Shown here: piece by piece, positions 16,311 through 23,980 of the stretch
How the letters are laid out: each line of letters opens with the position of its first letter
How positions within the stretch are numbered: the first letter of the stretch is position 1
DNA from: an uncultured Chloroflexota bacterium
Lineage (GTDB): Bacteria > Chloroflexota > Anaerolineae > UBA4142 > SHND01
Length of the DNA: 32,242 nucleotides
NCBI GenBank assembly: GCA_937870825.1
Contig: CALMZO010000021.1
Span: 1 to 32,242, forward strand
Direction: 5' to 3'
The notes under the pieces: generated by a model
Database searches by the model: none
The model's input: only the letters and a program-made list of their open reading frames with translations
What the model was told of the DNA's origin: nothing
Position numbers and translations under genes: made by a program

Positions 16311-17738
16311 TCACGAATCTCGTTTCCCCGCGTCTTGAATCGCCGCGATAATTTTGTAATACCCTGTACAACGACACAGATTCCCACTTATTGCTTGTTG
16401 TACGTCCTCCTTTGTTGGCAGTGAGTTTTCCTCCAACAATTTCGCGCCGCTCATCACAAATCCGGGAATGCAATAACCGCACTGCGCCGCGCCATGTTCG
16501 ATAAATTTTTGTTGAACGGGATGCAATTCACGCACTCCCAATTCGTTTATTCGGTCCAATTCGTTGACACCTTCAATCGTTTCAATGCGCGCATGATGCG
16601 CGCGCGCCGCAGGCACGAGACAGCTCATTACCGCAATGCCGTCGAGATACACCGTACACGCGCCGCATTCGCCCTCCGCGCATCCTTCTTTCGTTCCCAT
16701 CAAATGCAAATCTTCGCGCAAGAATCGCAGCAAACTTTTGTTGCTCCCTTTCGCCGCGAGCTTTGCGCCGTTCACGCGCGTTTCGATGACATCATTTTCC
16801 GCGTGCGCTTCCGTCGCGTGGTCATGCGGTTTGAAATGCCCGTCGGTCTTACCCCACAACATCACGGGTTTTCCGGGTAGGTCATAAACATTATCGCGAA
16901 TCTGCCGCATCGCGCGGGCAACGCACACGCGCACCATTTCGCGGCGATAGTCCGCCGTGCCGCGCACATCGTCAATCGGTTTCGCTTCTTGCGCCGCGAG
17001 TTCGGATGCCTCTTGAATCGCCGCGTCCGATAAATAATTTCCGACGAGAACTTGTTCCGCTTCGCCGCACGTGATGATGGTTGGCGCCACTGCTCCCAAC
17101 GCAATCCACGCGTTGGAAATTTCCATGTCTTCAAATTCCAACACCACCGCTGTACTCACCACCGAAATCGCTTGCGCGCGCCGCAAGCCCAATTTGATAA
17201 ATGTGCCCCTATCTTTCAGCGACATTTTTTGAAATTGTACCTGCACCACCATTTCGTCGGGATGCATCGCCGTTTTGCGAACACCTTGAAAAAAATTGCT
17301 GAACGGCACGACGCGTTCGCCGCGCACACTTTTCAAACGCACTTCCGCGCCCATTGCCCACAACGGCACAATCGTGTCATTCGCAGGCGACGCGGTCACA
17401 ATGTTTCCCGCAATCGTTCCGCGATTCCGTATTTGCGGCGCACCTACTTCCCAACACGCGCGCACGAGCGGATACGCGAGCTGGCGCAGCAATTCCGAAG
17501 CGACAACTTGGTTGTGCGTCACGCTCGGACCCAAACGAATGTGGTCGCCTTGCTCGGCAATCGTATCGAGTCCCGGCACGCGCGAAATGTCAATCAACAC
17601 TTTTGGCGCGCGAATTTTGCGCTCAATTTCAATCAACAAGTCCGTGCCGCCATTGATAATGCGCGCATCCGCGCCGTACTGCGCGAGCAGCTGTACCGTT
17701 TCGTCAATCGTGCGAGGTTGAATATATGTGTCCCACAT
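16311..17738 (-). CDS. Fused FAD-binding and 2Fe-2S subunit of molybdenum hydroxylase
   Basis: The protein is 475 residues. Residues 1-290 are the FAD subunit (CoxM/XdhB type): IINGGTDLLIEIERKI, GAPQIRNRGTIAGNIVTASPANDT and the C-terminal FAD-subunit domain. Residues ~318-475 are the CoxS/2Fe-2S subunit: plant-type cluster GCAEGECGACTVYLDGIAVMSC, then the second cluster CGYCIPGF and NLCRCTGYYKI. Electrons from the Mo centre pass through the two clusters to FAD. The order FAD then Fe-S in one chain is the reverse of eukaryotic xanthine dehydrogenase (Fe-S, FAD, Mo), and in most bacteria the two are separate. The linker (WGKTDGHFKPHDHATEAHAEND) is rich in His and acidic residues. The region before the ATG is a repeat hairpin with no Shine-Dalgarno. 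xdhC lies 38 bp upstream. Confidence 0.9.
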   Translation of the reverse strand: MWDTYIQPRTIDETVQLLAQYGADARIINGGTDLLIEIERKIRAPKVLIDISRVPGLDTIAEQGDHIRLGPSVTHNQVVASELLRQLAYPLVRACWEVGAPQIRNRGTIAGNIVTASPANDTIVPLWAMGAEVRLKSVRGERVVPFSNFFQGVRKTAMHPDEMVVQVQFQKMSLKDRGTFIKLGLRRAQAISVVSTAVVLEFEDMEISNAWIALGAVAPTIITCGEAEQVLVGNYLSDAAIQEASELAAQEAKPIDDVRGTADYRREMVRVCVARAMRQIRDNVYDLPGKPVMLWGKTDGHFKPHDHATEAHAENDVIETRVNGAKLAAKGSNKSLLRFLREDLHLMGTKEGCAEGECGACTVYLDGIAVMSCLVPAARAHHARIETIEGVNELDRINELGVRELHPVQQKFIEHGAAQCGYCIPGFVMSGAKLLEENSLPTKEDVQQAISGNLCRCTGYYKIIAAIQDAGKRDS

Positions 17739-17820
17739 AAAGCGAAAAGCGAAAAGTCAAAAGCTAAAAGTTTCGCCTACGGCCAGTCACTTTTCGCTTT
17801 TAGCTTTGTACTTTTTACTT
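17739..17820. repeat. AAAAGCG-type inverted repeat between xdhC and the FAD/Fe-S gene
   Basis: Left arm iterates AAAGCGAAAAGCGAAAAGTC and AAAAGCTAAAAG (17739-17772). Right arm carries the complement type, CTTTTCGCTTTTAGCTTTG (17789-17820). The right arm encodes the last residues of XdhC (KSTKLKAKS) and the left arm occupies the leader of the FAD/Fe-S gene. A single arm of the same type lies at 11311-11340 and encodes the end of the Mo subunit. Confidence 0.8.
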
Positions 17821-18571
17821 GAATAATTTGACCCATGATGCTCACCGCGATTTCTTGCGGCGTTTCGGCTTTAATTTCCAAACCAATCGGCGCGTGAACG
17901 CGTTTCAATTGTTCGGCGGTCACACCCTCTTGTTTCAACATTTCAAAAACTGTGATGACGCGGCGTTCGCTGCCCAACATGCCGATATAGGCGGCAGGGG
18001 ATTCAATCACCGCGCGTAACAATGCCGCGTCGAGCGTGTGTGCGCGCGTGACCAACACCACATACGTCAGCGGTGTAATTTCCGTCGCGCGAATTTGTTC
18101 CAACACATCACCCGCGCGCAATTCGTCCGCCGTTGGAAATTTTTCGCGCGAGAGAAACTGCGGACGGTCGTCCAAGACCACAACGCGAAATCCCAAGAAT
18201 TTGCCGAGTTCGGCGCACGCCGCGCCGACGTGTCCCGCGCCCGCAATCAACAGGGTCGGCGTCGCAATCAACGGCTCGACAAAAATTTCCATCTCGCCGC
18301 CGCACACCATCGGGTCGCCGCGTTCCGGTTTCGACAAATTGAAATCGAGATAACGCGCTTGCCCGTCACGAATCACTGCGCGCGCGTGTTCCACAACCTG
18401 CAATTCCATTTCACCGCCGCCAACGGAACCAACGATGCTGCCGTCCGCGTACACCAACATTTTCGCGCCGACGGCGCGCGGGGAGGAACCGAGCGTTTTC
18501 ACCACTGTCGCGAGGGCGGCAGGCGTACTGTTTTGAATCGCTTCCACGAGCGCGCGTTGTACTGTATCCAT
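17777..18571 (-). CDS. xdhC: XdhC/CoxI-family molybdenum cofactor insertion protein
   Basis: The protein is 264 residues. The N-terminal XdhC_CoxI domain reads TPAALATVVKTLGSSPRAVGAKMLV and GSIVGSVGGGEMELQVVEHA. The C-terminal Rossmann-like domain starts LLIAGAGHVGAACAELGKFLGF and continues VVVLDDRPQF, YVVLVTRAHTLD and YIGMLGSERR. XdhC binds sulfurated Mo cofactor and delivers it to the Mo subunit of xanthine dehydrogenases. It is the first gene of the minus-strand molybdenum hydroxylase locus. The end of the protein (QVKSTKLKAKSDWP) is encoded by a short-period repeat and is probably not part of the ancestral fold, which should end near EIAVSIMGQII. Confidence 0.9.
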   Translation of the reverse strand: MDTVQRALVEAIQNSTPAALATVVKTLGSSPRAVGAKMLVYADGSIVGSVGGGEMELQVVEHARAVIRDGQARYLDFNLSKPERGDPMVCGGEMEIFVEPLIATPTLLIAGAGHVGAACAELGKFLGFRVVVLDDRPQFLSREKFPTADELRAGDVLEQIRATEITPLTYVVLVTRAHTLDAALLRAVIESPAAYIGMLGSERRVITVFEMLKQEGVTAEQLKRVHAPIGLEIKAETPQEIAVSIMGQIIQVKSTKLKAKSDWP

Positions 18572-18584
18572 GCTTTTGCGTTAT

Positions 18585-18701
18585 TTATAACTGATGTTAC
18601 GCATGTCATTTCGAGAGCAGCGAGAAATCTCGGTTTTCGCGCCACTGAGATTTCTCGCAAAGGCGGCTCGAAATGACAGTGCTGCGTAACGTGAGTTATA
18701 A
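18585..18701. repeat. 117-bp imperfect palindrome of the TCATTTCGAG/GAGAAATCTC family
   Basis: Outer arms TTATAACTGATGTTACGCA (18585-18603) and TGCGTAACGTGAGTTATAA (18683-18701) pair at 17 of 19 positions. Inner arms TGTCATTTCGAG...GAGAAATCTC pair with GAGATTTCTC...CTCGAAATGACA. It lies between the divergent xdhC and GT2 genes. A shorter relative at 23906-23972 shares the core. Widespread intergenic repeats of this type are known from several bacterial phyla. Confidence 0.9.
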
Positions 18702-18730
18702 CACAAAAATTGTCTTGTACAGTTTTTGTG
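18702..18730. promoter_or_regulatory. AT-rich inverted repeat next to the palindrome
   Basis: CACAAAAATTGT (18702-18713) and ACAGTTTTTGTG (18719-18730) pair with one mismatch across a 5-nt spacer. It abuts the 117-bp palindrome in the divergent promoter gap. It could be an operator or an attenuator stem. The gap 18731-18803 is AT-rich in part and includes TATCAT near 18778, but no clear promoter pair was recognised. Confidence 0.45.
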
Positions 18731-18803
18731 CCGCACATTTTCGACGCGGATGTTTTTCACGTTCCTTTTTTTCTATGCTATCATCGCCGCGCCCTTGTCC
18801 CCT

Positions 18804-18831
18804 GACGTTTGACGCTTCACGTTTTACGCTC
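18804..18831. repeat. Second copy of the GACGTTT heptamer tract
   Basis: Four heptamers (GACGTTT, GACGCTT, CACGTTT, TACGCTC) end 4 bp before the GT2 start. The string CGTTTGACGCTTCACGTTT is identical to part of the array at 2723-2813, 16 kb away. Confidence 0.8.
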
Positions 18832-18835
18832 TCAC

Positions 18836-19606
18836 ATGTCAAAACCGAGTATCTCTGTTTTCTTTCCTTGCTACAACGATGCCGGAACCATCGGCGTCAT
18901 GGTGACGCGCGCGCTTCAGGTGCTGCGCGAGGTTTCGGATGATTACGAAGTGTATGTGTTCGACGATGGTTCGTCCGATGATTCGCGCGAGATTCTTGCC
19001 GAAGTGAAACGGCAGTATCCCGACGAATTTTGGTACGAGACACACGAAAGACCCTACGGCTATGGCGGACAGATTCGCGCGGCAATTCGCGCGGCGCGCA
19101 AGGAGTGGTTTTTTTACACCGACGGCGACGCGCAGTACGACGCGCGCGAATTGAAACTGCTCGTCGAAAACATTTCCGACGATGTGGACGTGGTCAACGG
19201 CTACAAAATCAAACGCCAGGACCCGCTGCATCGTGTCCTTATCGGCTACGCATACCAATATTTCATCAAATTTATTTTCAATTTGCAAATCCGCGATGTG
19301 GACTGCGATTTTCGTTTGATGCGGCGCAACATTTTTGACGTGGTGGAATTGGAAAGCGACAGCGGCACGATAACGTTCGAGATGGTGAAAAAAATTCAAG
19401 ACGCGGGCTATCGTTTTGTCGAGGTGCCGGTCAACCATTACTATCGTCAGTACGGGACGTCACAATTTTTTAATTTCTCGCGCGTTGGGCGTACGCTGTT
19501 GGCGATTGGGGGATGGTGGTGGCGTTTGGTGGTGAAACAGGAAGCGCGGAAAAAGTATCAGCCAAAACGCGAGGCGCAGTTGAAAACAGCCATCAGCAAT
19601 CAGTAG
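18836..19606 (+). CDS. GT2 glycosyltransferase (polyprenyl-phosphate sugar synthase type)
   Basis: The protein is 256 residues from the ATG at 18836; the region just upstream is repeat DNA, so longer starts are not credible. The GT-A fold is clear: SVFFPCYNDAGTIGVMV, YEVYVFDDGSSDDSREIL, then YTDGDAQYD with metal/donor Asp96 and Asp98, and DVDCDFRLMRR. The acceptor-side block is YRFVEVPVNHYYRQYGTSQF. It resembles dolichyl/undecaprenyl-phosphate mannose or glucose synthases (DPM1, ArnC-like), which charge a lipid carrier at the inner face of the membrane. It has no C-terminal TM pair as in ArnC, only a short aromatic stretch (GGWWWRLVV). It is the first gene of the plus-strand glycan cluster, 4 bp before the epimerase gene. 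Confidence 0.85.
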   Translation: MSKPSISVFFPCYNDAGTIGVMVTRALQVLREVSDDYEVYVFDDGSSDDSREILAEVKRQYPDEFWYETHERPYGYGGQIRAAIRAARKEWFFYTDGDAQYDARELKLLVENISDDVDVVNGYKIKRQDPLHRVLIGYAYQYFIKFIFNLQIRDVDCDFRLMRRNIFDVVELESDSGTITFEMVKKIQDAGYRFVEVPVNHYYRQYGTSQFFNFSRVGRTLLAIGGWWWRLVVKQEARKKYQPKREAQLKTAISNQ

Positions 19607-19610
19607 TCAG

Positions 19611-20597
19611 ATGCCAAGTCCTTTTCAAAACAAAAACATTCTCATCACCGGCGGACTCGGTTTCATCGGCGCGAGTCTCGCCATCCGCCTTGTCGAACTC
19701 GGCGCGAATGTCACGCTCGTAGATTCGCTCATTCCCGAATACGGCGGCAATGTTTTCAACATCGAACCAATTCGTGAGCGCGTCACCGTCAACATTGCCG
19801 ATGTGCGCGATGAATTTTCGATGGACTATCTCGTGCGCGGACGCGATTTTTTGTTCAATCTCGCGGGCCAAACATCGCATCTCGATTCGATGCAGAATCC
19901 GTACACCGATTTGGACATCAACTGCCGCGCGCAATTGTCCATTCTCGAAGCGTGCCGCAAACACAATCCGCAAATCAAAATCATCTATGCTTCGACGCGT
20001 CAAATTTACGGCAAGCCCGATTATTTGCCCGTGGACGAAAAACATTTGCTTCATCCCACCGATGTCAACGGCATCAACAAAATGGCGGGCGAGTGGTATC
20101 ACATTTTGTACAACAATGTGTACGGCGTGCGCGCCGTTTCTTTACGATTGACGAATACGTACGGACCGCGCATGCGCGTCAAAGATGCGCGGCAAACGTT
20201 TTTGGGGATTTGGCTCAAACGCGTGTTGGATGAGCAGCCGATTGAAATTTGGGGGGATGGTCTGCAACTGCGCGATTTCAATTACGTGGATGATGTGGTG
20301 GAGGCGATGTTGCTCGCCGCCGCGAACGAAGACGCGAACGGACAGATTTACAATCTGGGCAGTGATGAAATTATCAACCTTAAGGATTTGGCGCAAAAAT
20401 TGATTGCGCTTAACGGCGGCGGCGAATGCAACATCATTCCCTTTCCGCCTGACCGCAAAGCGATTGACATTGGCGATTATTTTTCCGATTATGCGTTGAT
20501 TCAAAATAAATTGAGTTGGACGCCGCGCGTGAATTTGGATAAAGGACTGGCGCGCACGTTAGAGTACTATCGAAAGTATCGCCAAGAATATTGGTGA
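19611..20597 (+). CDS. NAD-dependent sugar epimerase/dehydratase (extended SDR)
   Basis: The protein is 328 residues. The Rossmann motif ILITGGLGFIGASLAIRLVE binds NAD(P). FNLAGQTSHLDSMQNPYTDL and IIYASTRQIYGKP correspond to the standard extended-SDR blocks. In the catalytic position, however, the Y-x-x-x-K motif reads N153-G-I-N-K157, so the usual Tyr is Asn. Downstream LRLTNTYGPRM and DFNYVDDVVEAML match nucleotide-sugar enzymes. A related group with a VNGINK motif exists among uncharacterised epimerases; this is from memory. It probably makes or reshapes a nucleotide sugar for the adjacent aminotransferase and glycosyltransferases. The reaction cannot be fixed from sequence. Confidence 0.85.
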   Translation: MPSPFQNKNILITGGLGFIGASLAIRLVELGANVTLVDSLIPEYGGNVFNIEPIRERVTVNIADVRDEFSMDYLVRGRDFLFNLAGQTSHLDSMQNPYTDLDINCRAQLSILEACRKHNPQIKIIYASTRQIYGKPDYLPVDEKHLLHPTDVNGINKMAGEWYHILYNNVYGVRAVSLRLTNTYGPRMRVKDARQTFLGIWLKRVLDEQPIEIWGDGLQLRDFNYVDDVVEAMLLAAANEDANGQIYNLGSDEIINLKDLAQKLIALNGGGECNIIPFPPDRKAIDIGDYFSDYALIQNKLSWTPRVNLDKGLARTLEYYRKYRQEYW

Positions 20598-20657
20598 AAC
20601 GACGGACGACGAAAGACGGAGGACGAACGTTCGTCGTTGGTCATTCGTCCTCCGTCT
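20597..20657. repeat. GACGGAGGACGAA hairpin between epimerase and aminotransferase genes
   Basis: Perfect 13-bp arms GACGGAGGACGAA (20615-20627) and TTCGTCCTCCGTC (20644-20656) with a 16-nt loop, preceded by further ACGACGGACGACGAAAG iterations. Same sequence style as the linkers at 3601 and 25797. It occupies nearly all of the 66-bp gap, so no Shine-Dalgarno is visible for the aminotransferase. Confidence 0.85.
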
Positions 20658-20663
20658 CACAAC

Positions 20664-21758
20664 ATGATCCCATTCTTTGACCTGAAAAAACAATACATCT
20701 CGATTCAATCGCAAATTGACAATGCGACGCGGCGCGTGTATGCGAGCGGCTGGTTCATTCTCGGGCCCGAAACCGAAGCGTTTGAAAATGAATTCGCCCA
20801 ATACATCGGCGCACAACATTGCATCGGCGTCAATTCGGGCACCGACGCGCTGCATCTCGCCATTCGCGCGTTGGGCATCGGCGCGGGCGATGAAATCATC
20901 ACCGTTCCCAACACCGCCGTCGCCACCGTGAGCGCGATTGAAATGGCGGGCGCGACGCCCGTGTTGTGTGATGTGCGCGCGGATTCGATGACGCTCGACG
21001 CGGATTCGTTCGCGTCGGTGATTACCGAGAGAACGCGGGCGGTGATTCCCGTGCATCTGTTCGGGCAAGCGGCGGAACTCGATGCCATTATCGGCATCGC
21101 GCGGCAGTACAAACTCGCGGTGATTGAAGATTGCGCGCAAGCGCACGGCGCGAAATATCAAGGACAGCGTGTCGGCACGTTCGGCGATGTCGCGTGTTTC
21201 AGTTTTTATCCGACCAAAAATTTGGGCGCGTACGGCGACGCCGGCGCGATTGTGACCAATGACGCGCGGCTCGCGGACAAAGTAAAACTCTTGCGGCAAT
21301 ATGGCTGGCGCGCGCGCTATGAAAGCGAAATCAGCGGCGTCAATACGCGTTTGGACGAATTGCAAGCCGCGCTGTTGCGCGTGAAACTCGGACATCTCGA
21401 CGCGTGGAACGCGGCGCGCCGCGAACGCGCGACAATGTACACCGAACTCTTGCCGAACAAACGCGTTCACCCGCCCATCGAAATGCCCTACGCCGAACAT
21501 GTTTTTCATCTGTACGTCGCGCAGAGCGAGGTGCGCGATTATCTCGCGGCGTTCTTGAAAGAACGCGAAATCGGCACGGCGATTCAATATCCCACGCCGA
21601 TTCACTTGCAGCCCGCATATCAACACCTCGCGCCCGAGGGTTCCTTACCCGTTTCGGAAAAACTCGCGCGCGAAATTTTATCGCTCCCACTTTACCCCGA
21701 ACTTGCGCTCAGCGACGTTCGCGCCGTCGCCGACGCGATCCGCGAATTTGAATCGTGA
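20664..21758 (+). CDS. DegT/DnrJ/EryC1/StrS sugar aminotransferase
   Basis: The protein is 364 residues from the ATG at 20664 (MIPFFDLKKQY), the usual start of the family; a longer frame would begin inside the repeat hairpin. Fold-type I PLP enzyme: NSGTDALHLAIRALGI binds the cofactor phosphate, IEDCAQAHGA carries the PLP-contacting Asp, and SFYPTKNLGAYGDAGA holds the Schiff-base Lys185. It converts a keto-sugar nucleotide to an amino-sugar nucleotide with Glu or Gln as amino donor. The sequence is close in style to QdtB/FdtB (3-amino-3,6-dideoxyhexose) and more distantly to ArnB. It is in one direction with, and between, the epimerase and the membrane transferases, so it probably feeds them. 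Confidence 0.9.
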   Translation: MIPFFDLKKQYISIQSQIDNATRRVYASGWFILGPETEAFENEFAQYIGAQHCIGVNSGTDALHLAIRALGIGAGDEIITVPNTAVATVSAIEMAGATPVLCDVRADSMTLDADSFASVITERTRAVIPVHLFGQAAELDAIIGIARQYKLAVIEDCAQAHGAKYQGQRVGTFGDVACFSFYPTKNLGAYGDAGAIVTNDARLADKVKLLRQYGWRARYESEISGVNTRLDELQAALLRVKLGHLDAWNAARRERATMYTELLPNKRVHPPIEMPYAEHVFHLYVAQSEVRDYLAAFLKEREIGTAIQYPTPIHLQPAYQHLAPEGSLPVSEKLAREILSLPLYPELALSDVRAVADAIREFES

Positions 21759-21850
21759 CGACGCATCACAAAAATGGATTTTCGGTCGTTGGGATTCGGA
21801 GAAATCAATTGAATATCCCGCGTCCTTTTATTGGTTAGAGCATTTTTGAG

Positions 21851-23971
21851 ATGCGTCGCATGCCCCGTTTTTTGAAAATTCCGTCCGCGTTGTTTCTGTC
21901 CGCAATCCTCATCACAACGCTCGTCTATCAATTTCCCGTCGCGTCGGTGATTGACGTCGGCAGCGGACGCGATGCGCCGTTCGTGCACGGATTTTCATTC
22001 CGCGAAAGTTTGCCGGATGGCGCGAATGCGCGCTGGAGCAATGGGCGCGCGGAAATCCGTTTCGTCGGCATCGGCGCGCAAGACGGAACGCTGGCATTGC
22101 GTTTTGCCGCGCCGCGTCCGCAAAATCCCGCGCAAGTAAAAATTTTTACCAACGGCGTTGAACAACCTGTTGCGCCGTCGAATGATTTTCAAGAATTTAT
22201 TTTCCCAATCTCGCGCGCGACGATTGGCGTCGGCGGCGATTTGATTGTTGCGCTGAACAGCGACACGTTCACACAGCCGCCTGATTCGCGTCAGCTTGGT
22301 CTGCTTGTCGAGTCCGCGCGTTTTGAAGCGAACGGCGCGCCCGTAATTCCATCGCCGCGCGCGTTGTTTTATTTTTCCGCGCTTGTTGTTTTATTTTTTG
22401 CCATGGCGCGCGTGTGGGGTGGGAATGCGCGCGTCGCATTGCTCGTTGGAATTGTGGCGCTCTTTATCGGCGGGACGAGTTTGTATCGCGCGCGTGTCGA
22501 GACCGCGTATTTTCTCGCGCCGTTGTTTTGGGTGACGCTGCTGCTGTGTGCGAGCGCGTACGTTTTTTCTGTCGCGTTAAAACGTTTGACGAATATCTTG
22601 CCCGCGCCCGTATTGAGTGCGCGTACGCTGCGGTTGTTGTTTTTGGCAATGGCACTCGCGTTCAGCGTACGGATGTTTCTTGCAACAGGTACGGGATATG
22701 TCGTGGACGTGCAAGATTACGTGGTATGGTCATACAAGACGGTGACGTACGGCATCGGTTCGGCGTATGTCGCGCTCGACGGTTTGTGGAGCGCGGACAA
22801 TCCCCCGGCGATGGTGTATGTGTTTGATGTGATGGGGCGTTTGTATCGCGAAATTTTCGCGCCGGATTTTTTGTATCCTGCCGTCGCGGGCGACCCGAGT
22901 TTGCGCGCGCTCTCTACGAACGTCGCCGTTCTTGCAGACCCGACGCATCGCACGCTGCTGCGAATTCCTTTTTTGCTTGCCGATGTAATCACGGGCGCGT
23001 TGATTTTTGTCGCAGCGCGGAAAACAGTTTCCGAACGCGCGGCATGGTCCGTCGCGTGCGCGTTCTGGTTGAATCCTGCTGTGTTGTGGAACGGCGCATA
23101 TTGGGGGCAGACGGACGCGCTGCATTCGCTATTGGTGTTGAGCGCGTTTTTGTTGTTGAATGTGAACCGTGTCGGCACGGGCTTTTTGGTGTACGGCATC
23201 GCCGCGCTGGTGAAACCGCAAGCGGTGATTTTTGCGCCGCTGCTGCTGGTGTTTGCGTACAAAAGGCCCCTTTCTTTCCCGCTCGGCAAGGGTGGAAATT
23301 GGAGAGCAGTCGTGCGTGCTATTTTGTTCGGCGCGCTTGGAGCCGCATTGATGCTGGTGCCGATGATTTTGTTTGGCGGCGCGGCGAGCATGTTGAATTT
23401 TTTTCAAAACGTCGCGGGCTTTCATCCCGTACTCTCGGCGAACGCGCACAATGTGTGGTGGCTGGTGACCGGCGGCAACGTCGGCGTGTCGAGCAATCAA
23501 GCCGTGTTTGCGGGCGCGCCGCTTTCGTTCCGCGCGCTGAGTGTGTTCTTGTTTGGCGCGTTGTATCTCGCGGTGTTGTGGCAAACACGGCGCGCGGCGG
23601 CGGATGATTTTTTTGCGTGGGGCGCGTTTCTCGCGTTTGCCTTTTTCATGCTCGTGACGGAAATTCACGAAAATCACGGGTATGCGGCACTGCCCTTGTT
23701 GGCGATTGCAATGACGCGCGACCGAAATTTGCGCGTCGGGTTCGTCGCCTTGAGCGCGACGATGCTGTTCAATTATGCGCTGCAAGACCCGCCGCTGCTG
23801 GCACAATTTCCCGCGCTGGATTCCAACGCGCTGCGCTGGGTGAATGCGTTCGTGAATGTGCTTGTGCTGCTCGCGTGGAGTATTTATTTATTCGCGCCCG
23901 CGAACGTCATTTCGAACCGAGTGAGAAATCTCGGTCCCACAGAAATAGATTTCTCACTGCGTTCGAAATAA
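21851..23971 (+). CDS. Large membrane glycosyltransferase (GT-C fold) with periplasm-facing beta domain
   Basis: The protein is 706 residues. One N-terminal TM (ALFLSAILITTLVYQF) is followed by ~140 soluble residues of beta type (GRAEIRFVGIGAQDGTLALRF, PAQVKIFTNGVEQPV), then about ten TM segments. Acidic residues after the TM at ~270 (GYVVDVQDYVVW) and the loop LWSADNPPAMVYVFD match the catalytic side of GT39/GT87-like enzymes. WNGAYWGQTDALHSLLVL and GIAALVKPQAVIFAPLL are further family blocks. The C-terminus is odd: the last 21 residues (from Val686, NRVRNLGPTEIDFSLR included) and the stop codon are encoded by a palindromic repeat. The segment RPLSFPLGKGGNW near residue 475 may be another captured repeat. 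It would transfer a sugar from a lipid carrier. Confidence 0.8.
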   Translation: MRRMPRFLKIPSALFLSAILITTLVYQFPVASVIDVGSGRDAPFVHGFSFRESLPDGANARWSNGRAEIRFVGIGAQDGTLALRFAAPRPQNPAQVKIFTNGVEQPVAPSNDFQEFIFPISRATIGVGGDLIVALNSDTFTQPPDSRQLGLLVESARFEANGAPVIPSPRALFYFSALVVLFFAMARVWGGNARVALLVGIVALFIGGTSLYRARVETAYFLAPLFWVTLLLCASAYVFSVALKRLTNILPAPVLSARTLRLLFLAMALAFSVRMFLATGTGYVVDVQDYVVWSYKTVTYGIGSAYVALDGLWSADNPPAMVYVFDVMGRLYREIFAPDFLYPAVAGDPSLRALSTNVAVLADPTHRTLLRIPFLLADVITGALIFVAARKTVSERAAWSVACAFWLNPAVLWNGAYWGQTDALHSLLVLSAFLLLNVNRVGTGFLVYGIAALVKPQAVIFAPLLLVFAYKRPLSFPLGKGGNWRAVVRAILFGALGAALMLVPMILFGGAASMLNFFQNVAGFHPVLSANAHNVWWLVTGGNVGVSSNQAVFAGAPLSFRALSVFLFGALYLAVLWQTRRAAADDFFAWGAFLAFAFFMLVTEIHENHGYAALPLLAIAMTRDRNLRVGFVALSATMLFNYALQDPPLLAQFPALDSNALRWVNAFVNVLVLLAWSIYLFAPANVISNRVRNLGPTEIDFSLRSK

Positions 23972-23972
23972 C
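23906..23972. repeat. TCATTTCGAA/GAGAAATCT palindrome overlapping the GT stop codon
   Basis: Arms 23906-23931 and 23947-23972 are complementary at about 23 of 26 positions (core TTCGAAC...GTGAGAAATCT). It belongs to the same family as 18585-18701. It codes for the C-terminal 21 residues and the TAA of the upstream gene and ends 8 bp before the next ATG. Confidence 0.9.
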
Positions 23973-23980
23973 AAACCTGT

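Noticed and set aside
18804..18836. Longer GT2 start upstream of 18836
   Set aside because: The extra codons would be heptamer repeat; the GT-A fold starts right after the ATG at 18836.
20559..21626. A 355-codon minus-strand open frame opposite the aminotransferase
   Set aside because: Antisense to a gene with all family motifs; no motif of its own, and it runs into the repeat hairpin.
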